Part shown: positions 44,390 to 51,853 of the stretch, in pieces | Layout: every line of letters begins with the position of its first letter | How positions within the stretch are numbered: position 1 is the first letter of the stretch | Origin: Thiohalomonas sp963783235 | GTDB taxonomy: Bacteria > Pseudomonadota > Gammaproteobacteria > Thiohalomonadales > Thiohalomonadaceae | Direction: 5' to 3' | NCBI GenBank assembly: GCA_963783235.1 | Contig: CAWAMN010000002.1 | Span: forward strand, 372,001 to 436,000 | DNA length: 64,000 nucleotides | Position numbers and translations under genes: made by a program | The notes under the pieces: generated by a model | What the model saw: the letters and a program-made list of their open reading frames with translations, nothing else | Told to the model about the DNA's origin: nothing | Database searches by the model: none

Positions 44390-45598
44390 TCATGCGTAAG
44401 CTCCCGGCGGGCCGGTCGCCGGCGGGCTGCGCTGTGCGGGGATGATGGCCACGAGCACCAGCCTCCCGACGCCACAGTGCGGGCAGCGGTGAATATCGAT
44501 GCCGAGTACCCGGCGCATAAACTGCTCGACGCTCTCAAGCTCCACGGGCTCCGGCGGCGCCGCCGCCAGTGCCTGGCGGGCTTGAGCCAGACGTTCGCTC
44601 TTGCCGCGGTTGGCGAGCAGGCCGTAATGGCGGATGCGCTGCACGCCCTTGGGCAGGACGTGTAGAAGGAAGCGCCGGAGAAATTCGTCCGCCTCAAGGG
44701 GCATGGCCTTTAGCTTGTTAGCATGGGCGTAGTCGCGCCAGCGGAAGGTCACCTGAGTTCCATTAAAGGCCAGCAGCCGGTGGTTGCCGATGGCGACCCG
44801 GTGGGTATAGCGGCCGAGGTATTGGATGACCTGCTCGGGACCGGCGAAGGGCGGTTTGGCGTAGACGACCCACTCGGTGGCGGTTAGCTCTTGGAGCAGG
44901 CCTTGGTACACCTCCGGACTCATGCCGGGGTGGGTGTCGTCCCCGTTGCACTCGCCGGCGGCCCAGGCGTACCCCAGGGCTTCGAGGAATTTGCCGCGAA
45001 ACACCGTCGACAGCACCCGCACCGGAAACAGAAAGTGGGGCTTGGCGCGCTTCCATTGTCCCTTATCGGCGCTCAGGCCGCCGCCGGTGACGATGCAGTG
45101 CAGATGCACGTGTTGGTCCAGCCGCTGCCCCCAGGTGTGCAGCACGGCGGTGATGCCGAGCTCGGCACCCAGCCAGCGCGGGTTTCGGCCCACCTCCAGC
45201 AGGGTTCGCGAGGCGCACTGAAACAGCAGCCGATAGACCAACCGCGGGTGCCACTGGGCGAGCCGGTTGAGGCGGTGCGGCAGGGTGAATACCACGTGGA
45301 AGTACTCCACCGGCAGCAATTCCGCACGGCGCTTTTGGACCCAGCGCTCCTTCGCTAAGGCTTGGCACTTGGGGCAGTGGCGGTTGCCGCAGGAGTGGTA
45401 GTGATGCACTTCGCGACCACAGGCCTCGCACTGGGAGCGGTGCCCGCCCAGCTCGGCCGTGCGGCACGCCACGATGGCCCGGAGTGCCTGGCGCTGCTCC
45501 GGACACAGTCGGTGATCGGTTCGGTAGGCCCCTCCAACGGCTCGAACAATGTCCGCCAGTTCGACAACCGATCCCGCGCCGCCCTTGGGGCGGCTCAC
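44390..45598 (-). CDS. IS91-family transposase (HUH, Y2 type)
   Basis: 402 aa. N-terminal zinc fingers (CRTAELGGHRSQCEACGREV, HSCGNRHCPKCQ), KERWVQKRRAELLPVEYFHVVFTLPH, HUH-type QHVHLHCIVTGGG, then YLGRYTHRVAIGNHRL and the Tyr region. Rolling-circle type transposition. C-terminal CPHCG. Intact frame. Confidence 0.92.
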   Translation of the reverse strand: MSRPKGGAGSVVELADIVRAVGGAYRTDHRLCPEQRQALRAIVACRTAELGGHRSQCEACGREVHHYHSCGNRHCPKCQALAKERWVQKRRAELLPVEYFHVVFTLPHRLNRLAQWHPRLVYRLLFQCASRTLLEVGRNPRWLGAELGITAVLHTWGQRLDQHVHLHCIVTGGGLSADKGQWKRAKPHFLFPVRVLSTVFRGKFLEALGYAWAAGECNGDDTHPGMSPEVYQGLLQELTATEWVVYAKPPFAGPEQVIQYLGRYTHRVAIGNHRLLAFNGTQVTFRWRDYAHANKLKAMPLEADEFLRRFLLHVLPKGVQRIRHYGLLANRGKSERLAQARQALAAAPPEPVELESVEQFMRRVLGIDIHRCPHCGVGRLVLVAIIPAQRSPPATGPPGAYA

Positions 45599-45602
45599 GC
45601 CC

Positions 45603-46457
45603 TTAGTGCTCCGGTGCCTTCAGTTCAGCCCACCGATCCAGGGGCGAGACGGTCTTTATCATCCGCTCGGCGCTGAGGTGGAGGTAGCGTTGCGTGGTTC
45701 CGATGTGCCCGTGGCCGAGCAGCCGTTGGAGGGTCGCCAAGTCGACACCGCTCTCCAGCATCGCGGTGGCGAAGGCATGGCGCAGGCAGTGCATCCCACA
45801 GGGTTTGCTGAGGCCGGCACGGCGTTGGGCTCTTTTCCAGCTCTTTTGCACCACACTCACGCTGATCGGCCGGTTCCGATCCCGCCCTTCAAACAGCCAT
45901 CGGTGCGGATGGTAGGCGCTCCAGTAGCGGCGCAGCGCGCTCAGCAGTCTTTCGGGCAGCAGCGTCAGCCGGTCTTTGTCACCTTTGCCGCCATGGACCC
46001 GGATGCACATCTGCCCGCTGTCGATGTCCGCCACCTTCAGGCGGGCGATCTCGCTCACCCGCAGTCCGGACCCAAAGGCCAGCATGATCATCGCGCGGTC
46101 GCGCACATGGCAGGTCTGTTCCAGGACGTGAGCGATGGTGGCCGCACTCGGGATCTCGGGGATCCGCTGCCTCTGACGAGCGCGCGGGATCTTGAAGTGC
46201 GCCTCGTCTCGACCCAGCGTATGCCGATAGAAGAACCGCAACCCGCTGACCGCGATGTTGCAGCTGCTCCAGGCGAGTTGGCGTTCGCCGATCAGGTAGG
46301 CCAGATAGCGCTGAACCTGCGCTTCGCTGATTCGGTCCGGACTGCGCTGGTAGTACTTGGCCAGTCCACGCACGGCCCGCAGGTAGGAGTCGCGGGTGCG
46401 GACGCTCAACCCGCGCACCAGCATGTCCTGGTCCATCTTTTCACTGAGCTTGCTCAT
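45603..46457 (-). CDS. Tyrosine recombinase associated with IS91-type element
   Basis: 284 aa from the ATG reading MSKLSEKMDQDML. SAM-like N-domain, then catalytic residues of the XerC/D family: GSGLRVSEIARLKVADID (Arg), KGDKDRLTLLP (Lys), HCLRHAFATAML (HxxR), LLGHGHIGTTQRYLHL (His, Tyr). Such recombinases often precede IS91-family transposases. It is distinct from intI: it lacks the IntI-specific insert. Confidence 0.9.
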   Translation of the reverse strand: MSKLSEKMDQDMLVRGLSVRTRDSYLRAVRGLAKYYQRSPDRISEAQVQRYLAYLIGERQLAWSSCNIAVSGLRFFYRHTLGRDEAHFKIPRARQRQRIPEIPSAATIAHVLEQTCHVRDRAMIMLAFGSGLRVSEIARLKVADIDSGQMCIRVHGGKGDKDRLTLLPERLLSALRRYWSAYHPHRWLFEGRDRNRPISVSVVQKSWKRAQRRAGLSKPCGMHCLRHAFATAMLESGVDLATLQRLLGHGHIGTTQRYLHLSAERMIKTVSPLDRWAELKAPEH

Positions 46458-46776
46458 GGCATTGTCTCCGCTGTCGACTGCCTCGCAGCCGTTCAGCGAA
46501 GACGCTGCCACTATCAGCACCAGCGGTCCGCGCCCGAGCACAAAAAAGGCGCGGAACCGGTCCACGCCTCTAGGTTTTTACCACCGCCGTGAGGCGGTTT
46601 AGTTCAACGACATGTCGGCGGTTGACAGCCGCATAAGATCCCTCGTCGTCGACGAAGGGCTGAATTTTTCTATTATCATCAGTGGCTTCGACAACCCCGG
46701 CTGACAGTGGGCTCGCAAATACGCGGTTGTCGACTGTGTAGCACGCTCTAGCAGCCACATAGAAGCTGGTTCGCCC

Positions 46777-46803
46777 GGAAAATTTCTTTGGAAATTCCGG
46801 GAA
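46777..46803. other. Hairpin between intI and the array (possible attI region)
   Basis: CCCGGAAAATTTC and GAAATTCCGGG form a stem around TTTG. It lies 55-80 bp left of the intI operator, where attI and the cassette promoter are expected. The 46458-46901 gap shows no convincing gene; a 62-codon ORF (46570-46758, minus) is possible but unsupported. Confidence 0.4.
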
Positions 46804-46859
46804 TTACAACTAGCCACGGGTGTTATCCGGCCGAGGGGTTGCGGCAAGCTCTCCTCATG

Positions 46860-46875
46860 GTGTATATCTATACAC
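46860..46875. promoter_or_regulatory. LexA-like operator before intI
   Basis: Perfectly palindromic apart from the centre: GTGTATATCTATACAC, 27 bp before the intI ATG. Differs from the dnaE2 operator at a single position. LexA control of integron integrases is established knowledge. Confidence 0.8.
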
Positions 46876-46901
46876 GTGTTTATTTTGCGAGGGATTGCTC
46901 G

Positions 46902-47915
46902 ATGACGACGCCTCACTTTCCCGAAGGGCGGAAACCGCCGCGCCTTCTGCAGCAAGTCCGGAACCGTATCCAGCGACTCAATTACAGTTATCGCACGGAA
47001 CAGGCCTATGCCTACTGGATTCGGCAGTTCATTCTTTTCTCGGGTAAACGTCACCCACGAGAAATGGGCAAGGAGGAGGTTGAGCGGTTTTTGACCTACC
47101 TGGCGACCCAACGCCGAGTCTCGGCCTCGACACAAAATCAGGCATTGAGCGCGCTGCTTTTCCTTTACCAACAGGTCCTCAAGATTGAGATCGGGTGGGT
47201 GGAAGATGTGGTGCGGGCGAAGAGGCCATCCCGCGTTCCCGTGGTTTTGACCCGTCCTGAAGTTGTTGCGGTTTTGTCTCGGATGACCGGACCCTACCGT
47301 TTCATGGCAAGCCTGATGTATGGCACCGGGCTTCGGGTGACGGAGTGCCTGGGACTTCGAATACAGGATCTGGATTTCGGCTATGGGCAGATCGTGGTGC
47401 GTAACGGCAAGGGCGGGAAGGATAGGTTCGTGCCTTTGCCAAACTCGCTGAAAGAACCGCTGCGCCATCAGATTGCCAAAGCAGAGCTGATTCGGGACGA
47501 AGACATTCAGGAGGGATTTGGTGAGGTCTCGCTTCCGAAGGCGCTGGCGCGGAAATATCCCAATGCGCCGTTTGAGCTTGGCTGGTGGTATCTGTTTCCT
47601 TCCGTCAACCGCTCTATCGACCCGTTTTCGGGCCGGGAAAAGCGTCACCATATGGATCCGAGCCCACTGCAGAAGGCATTCCGACGAGCGGTACGCACTG
47701 CGGGAATAGGAAAACATGCCACTCCACATGCGCTGCGCCACTGCTTCGCTACGCACCTGCTTGAAGCCGGTTATGACATTCGGACGGTGCAGGAGTTGAT
47801 GGGACACCGGGATGTGAAAACGACGCAGATTTACACCCATGTGCTTCAGCGGGGTAGTACAGCGGTTTTCAGTCCGGTGGATGCGTTGGCCGGGGAAAGG
47901 AACAGGTTGTACTGA
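46902..47915 (+). CDS. intI: Integron integrase IntI
   Basis: 337 aa, the length of IntI1, from the ATG reading MTTPHFPEGR with GAGGGA 7 nt upstream. Core-binding domain QVRNRIQRLNYSYRTEQAYAYWIRQF; catalytic Arg in YGTGLRVTECLGLR; the IntI-specific extra helix region SLPKALARKYPNAPFELGWWYLFPS; HALRHCFATHLLEAGYDIRTVQELMGHRDVKTTQIYTHVL with HxxR, His and Tyr. Recombines attC with attI. Frame intact, so likely active. Confidence 0.95.
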   Translation: MTTPHFPEGRKPPRLLQQVRNRIQRLNYSYRTEQAYAYWIRQFILFSGKRHPREMGKEEVERFLTYLATQRRVSASTQNQALSALLFLYQQVLKIEIGWVEDVVRAKRPSRVPVVLTRPEVVAVLSRMTGPYRFMASLMYGTGLRVTECLGLRIQDLDFGYGQIVVRNGKGGKDRFVPLPNSLKEPLRHQIAKAELIRDEDIQEGFGEVSLPKALARKYPNAPFELGWWYLFPSVNRSIDPFSGREKRHHMDPSPLQKAFRRAVRTAGIGKHATPHALRHCFATHLLEAGYDIRTVQELMGHRDVKTTQIYTHVLQRGSTAVFSPVDALAGERNRLY

Positions 47916-48209
47916 GCAGGCGGGCCGGAAAGTTCCAGGCAATTCCTTGTGTGGGGCATGACGGCGACAGCCCGGTCGGCGTGGTACGACCGATGCAGCG
48001 GATGAGGAGATGTCGTGCCCGGGGGCGACTTCCATGGCGATATCCGTTCTATTTGTCTTCCCGACGCCTTGGGTTCCGGTGACGTCTGTGTAGTGGGTGA
48101 CATTATCGGTTAGGCAGGGGCATGGCAAGTCGGGGCTGTGGCCTGCCGCCCCCCCCTCTGGGGTCCTCTGGGGAGCGGCATTTTTCCGCCAAGGGGTTGT
48201 CGGGTTGTA

Positions 48210-48235
48210 TATCGCGGCTGGAAGCCGCTCCTACA
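48210..48235. repeat. REP-like palindrome
   Basis: ATCGCGGCTGGAAGCCGCTCCTAC. A short stem CGGCT/AGCCG plus CTCCTAC tail, the common gammaproteobacterial REP pattern, also at 60849. The rest of the 47916-48325 gap holds no gene I can support. Confidence 0.7.
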
Positions 48236-48282
48236 GTTTGCGGCGGAGCCGGGCGTTCTAGGCTGTGAATATTTCGGCATAG

Positions 48283-48298
48283 GTGTATATTTATACAC
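48283..48298. promoter_or_regulatory. LexA-like operator before dnaE2
   Basis: GTGTATATTTATACAC, 28 bp before the dnaE2 ATG; 15 of 16 bases equal to the intI operator. Confidence 0.8.
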
Positions 48299-48714
48299 AT
48301 TGCTGCCGATACACGTCTGCCGGTCATGTCTGACTACGCCGAACTGCACTGTCTGTCCAACTTCACCTTTTTGCGGGGGGCTTCCCACGCGGAGGAGCTG
48401 GTCGTGCGCGCCGCCGAATTGGGCTATGCCGCGCTGGCGGTGACCGATGAGTGCTCTCTGGCCGGGGTGGTACGCGCCCATCGGGCGGCGAAGGAGCGGG
48501 GGCTGCATCTCATCATCGGCAGCGAGGTGCGGCTGGAGGATGGGCTCAAGCTGGTGCTGTTGGCGACCGACCGGGAGGGCTACGGCAATCTCTCGGCGTT
48601 GATCACGCGGGGACGGCGGCGTTCGGAGAAGGGGGCGTACCGGCTGGATCGGGAGGATTTGGCCGATGGGGTGCCGGGGTGTATCGCTCTCTGGGTACCG
48701 CCAGAGAGCGCAGA

Positions 48715-48743
48715 TACGAGGGATGAGGGACGAGAGACGAGGG
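48715..48743. repeat. GAGGGA-type repeat inserted in dnaE2
   Basis: TACGAGGGATGAGGGACGAG and following GAGACGAGGG add residues ADTRDEGRETRED inside the PHP domain without breaking the frame. Confidence 0.6.
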
Positions 48744-50704
48744 AGGACGCGGCTGCGGCTTGGGTGGCGGCGACGTTTCCGGGGCGGGCCTGGATTGCGG
48801 TGGAGTTGCACTGTGGGGCGGATGATATCGGGAAGTTGGAGCGACTGAGGGGGCTCGGGAAACGGGCCGGTCTGCCGCTGGTGGCGGCGGGGGATGTGCA
48901 TATGCACCGCCGCGGGCGCCGGGCGCTTCAGGATCTGCTGACCGCCATTCGGTTGAATACCACCGTGGCGGAGGCGGGGGCTGCGCTTTATCCCAATGGC
49001 GAGCGGCATCTGCGCTCGAAGGAGTATTTGACCGAAATCTATCCGGCCGACCTGCTGGCGGAGACGGCGACCATCGCCGGGTGCTGTCGCTTCAGCCTGG
49101 AGGAGCTCAAGTACAACTACCCGGATGAGACCACCCCGGCCGGTGAGACCCCGGCTGGCTATCTGCGGCGGCTGACCGAGGCGGGGCTCAAACAGTTCTG
49201 GCCGCAGGGGGAACCGGAGAAGGTGCGCCGGCTGGTGGAGCATGAGCTGACCATCATCGGTGAGCTGGGCTACGAGCCCTACTTCCTCACCGTTTTCGAT
49301 CTGGTTCGCTTCGCCCGCAGCCGCGGCATTCTATGCCAAGGGCGCGGCTCGGCGGCCAACTCGGCGGTCTGTTACTGCCTGGGGATCACGGCCGTGGACC
49401 CAAGCCGCTCGGAGATGCTGTTCGAGCGTTTCGTCTCCAAGGAGCGGGATGAACCGCCCGATATCGATGTGGATTTCGAGCACACCCGGCGCGAAGAGGT
49501 GTTGCAGTATCTCTACGAACGCTACGGCCGGGAGCGGGCGGCCCTCACCGGCACGGTGATCACCTACCGCACCAAAAGCGCCCTGCGCGATGCCGGCAAG
49601 GCCCTGGGGCTTTCCGTCAATGAAGTAGACCGGCTGGCCGGGGCCTTCACCCGTTGGGAACGCCCGAAGGAGATGACCGAACGGCTGGGCGAGGCGGGAT
49701 TCGATCCGGAGAGTCCGATCATCAAGCGCCTGCTGGTGCTGGTATGGGAGATGCTCGGCTTTCCCCGACACCTCTCCCAGCACGTGGGCGGCATGGTGAT
49801 CACCCGCGACCCGCTGCCGCGTCTGGTCCCCATCGAGAATGCCGCCATGGAGGACAGAACGGTCATTCAGTGGGACAAGGATGATCTGGATACCCTGGGC
49901 CTTTTGAAGATCGACTGTCTGGCGCTGGGGATGCTCTCGGCCATCCACAAGGCCTTCGATCTGGTCGAAAGGCACTGCGGTCGACGGCTGACCCTGGCCA
50001 CGGTGCCCGCCGAGGACCCGGCGGTTTACGCCATGCTGTGCCGGGCCGACACCATCGGCGTATTCCAGATCGAATCGCGGGCGCAGATGGCGATGCTCCC
50101 GCGTCTTCGACCGCAAAATCTTTTACGACCTGGTGATCGAGGTGGCGATCATCCGCCCCGGTCCCATCCAGGGCAATATGGTCCATCCCTATCTGAAGCG
50201 CCGGCAGGGTCTGGAACCCGTCACCTATCCCGGCCCGGAAGCCGAGGCGGTCCTGGCGCGTACGCTGGGGGTACCCATCTTTCAGGAGCAGGTGATTAAG
50301 CTGGCGATGGTGGCGGCGGGCTTCACCGCCGGTGAAGCGGACCGGCTGCGCCGGGCCATCGCCGCCTGGAAAAAGGGGCGGGGATTGGCGGCCTTTGACG
50401 AGAAGCTGCGTTCGGGGATGGCCGAGCGCGGCTACCCGCCCGAGTTTGCCGATCAGATCATCGAGCAAATCAAGGGTTTCGGCGAGTATGGCTTTCCCGA
50501 GTCCCACGCCGCCAGCTTCGCCCTGCTCGCCTATGTCTCGGCCTGGCTCAAGTGCCATGAGCCGGCGGCCTTTACCTGTGCGCTATTGAACAGCCAGCCG
50601 ATGGGGTTTTATGCCCCGGCGCAATTGGTACGCGATGCGCGGGAGCATGGGGTGGAGGTGCTACCGGTGGATGTGGGGGCGAGTGAGTGGGATTGCACGC
50701 TGGA

Positions 50705-50880
50705 AGTGGCGAGTGGCGAGGGGCGAGTGACTAGGAAGGCAGTGGCGAGTAGCGAGTCGCAAATTGCCAGGCAAGGTCAATCCTGTGCTCCCCCGAAAAG
50801 GGGGAACAAGGTTCATGGCCCCCGATTGCCGGCCACTGGCGACGTGTCCTCCTCGCCACTCGCCACTCGCTACTCGCTAC
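50705..50880. repeat. Palindromic GTGGCGAG repeat inserted in dnaE2
   Basis: Left part GTGGCGAGTGGCGAGGGGCG and right part CTCGCCACTCGCCACTCGC are inverted copies about 120 bp apart. They add some 58 low-complexity codons (VASGEGRVTRKAVASSE ... SSPLATRYSLL) between DWDCTLE-type and LRLGLRMVKGL, where normal DnaE2 is continuous. Confidence 0.78.
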
Positions 50881-51687
50881 TGACCTTGCGCCTGGGACTG
50901 CGCATGGTCAAGGGCCTCAAGAAGGCTGCCGCGGAGCGGCTGGTGGTGGCGCGGAAAGAGGGGGCGTTTCGTTCGGTGGCGGATCTGGCGCGGCGGGCCC
51001 GACTGTCGAAAGCCGATCTGGAACGGCTGGCGGCGGCGGGGGCTTTGGGCGGGCTGGCTGGCGACCGGCACCGGGCGCGTTGGGAGGTGCTTGGGACGGA
51101 AACCACCCTGCCCCTGTTCGATGAGGCGACCTTCAGTGAAGAAATGCCCGCCCTTCCGCAACCGAGCGAGGGCGAGGATCTGGTGGCCGATTATGCCCAT
51201 GTCGGTCTCTCTCTGGGCCGGCACCCTCTGGCCCTTCTGCGCAAACGCCTCGGACAACTTCGCTGCACTCCCATTGCCGTGGCTACCGGCCGTGCCGACG
51301 GCGCCTTCGTGCGCACCGCCGGGTTGGTGATCACCCGCCAGCGCCCCGGCGATGGACGCACCACCTTTCTCACCCTGGAGGACGAGAGCGGGATCACCAA
51401 TATCATCATCTGGGAGGCGCTCGGTGAGCGTTATCGAAAGATCATCGCCGGTGGCCGCTTACTGTGCGTGACGGGAAAATTGCAGAGCGAAAGCGGCGTC
51501 ATCCACATCGTCGCCCGCAAACTGGAGGACCACAGCCATCTGCTCGGCAGTCTCACCACCCATTCGAGGGATTTTTGTTAGAGCCAAAATTCAACTTTTG
51601 TCAAAAAACCAAAACTCTCACCGGAAACCGCATAGATAAATCTTTTTCTTCCATAAATTAATATTTAACACAAATCACAGGCTTTTC

Positions 51688-51718
51688 TTGCAATCGCCAA
51701 TAGGCCGTGATTTATAAT
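51688..51718 (+). promoter_or_regulatory. Putative promoter of the molybdoenzyme operon
   Basis: TATAAT at 51713 with TTGCAA 19 bp upstream, in an AT-rich 272-bp gap before the operon. Spacing is long, so tentative. Confidence 0.35.
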
Positions 51719-51853
51719 GCCCCCGCCTAACAAATAATAAAAACTTAGGCGCATCAATATATTATAAAAAGTTAATTTAGTAGCTCGCATGGAAATGCAG
51801 ATCCGCTTGTTGCCAAACGAGGGGGATTTGTATCCATCAAAGGAGAGCTACGC

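Larger units (their letters stand above)
44106..46608. mobile_element. IS91-type element with its own tyrosine recombinase
   Basis: Holds an IS91-family transposase and a XerD-like recombinase 4 bp apart. The segment is bordered by GTTGGACTAAACCGCC (44106-44121, +) and GTTGAACTAAACCGCC (46593-46608, -), an inverted pair equal at 15 of 16 positions. Whether these are the element's own ends or attC/attI cores is not settled; real IS91 ends may lie further in (near 44300 and 46570). Confidence 0.6.
39546..47915. mobile_element. Chromosomal integron: intI plus leftward cassette array
   Basis: An IntI-type integrase at the right end reads rightward; from its 5' side a series of small, mostly leftward genes extends left, each ending in or near an attC-like imperfect palindrome with RYYYAAC and GTTRRRY ends (39812, 40474, 42896, 43629, 44018). 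Stop codons lie inside the attC cores, the classic cassette layout. Two insertion elements interrupt the array. The left limit is taken at the repeat element and is approximate; attI was not firmly located. Confidence 0.8.
48326..51581 (+). pseudogene. dnaE2: Error-prone DNA polymerase DnaE2 (ImuC), one frameshift
   Basis: Damage-inducible C-family polymerase. Start MSDYAELHCLSNFTFLRG and the PHP domain are typical; catalytic acidic residues appear in PPDIDVDFEHTRR and in the QWDKDDLDTLGLLKIDCL region; IGVFQIESRAQMAMLPRL. Near 50119 one extra base moves the reading to another frame (FYDLVIEVAIIRPGPIQG), which continues through FGEYGFPESHAASFALL to an OB domain. Joined ~1084 aa, slightly long because of repeat insertions. 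Probably a sequencing error. Confidence 0.9.

Noticed and set aside
44112..44393. 93-codon minus-strand ORF starting in the end of the IS91-type transposase
   Set aside because: Starts inside the transposase stop region and translates probable element-end sequence; the stop in an attC core is likely chance.
46570..46758. 62-codon minus-strand ORF between intI and the IS91-type unit
   Set aside because: No recognisable domain, no clear ribosome site, and it overlaps the presumed attI region.
46599..48128. 509-codon minus-strand ORF opposite intI
   Set aside because: Lies antisense to a clearly conserved integrase; composition is typical of a GC-rich shadow frame and no domain is recognisable.
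48700..50880. Repeats in dnaE2 considered as CRISPR
   Set aside because: Units are short, overlapping and without regular spacers; no cas genes anywhere in the window.
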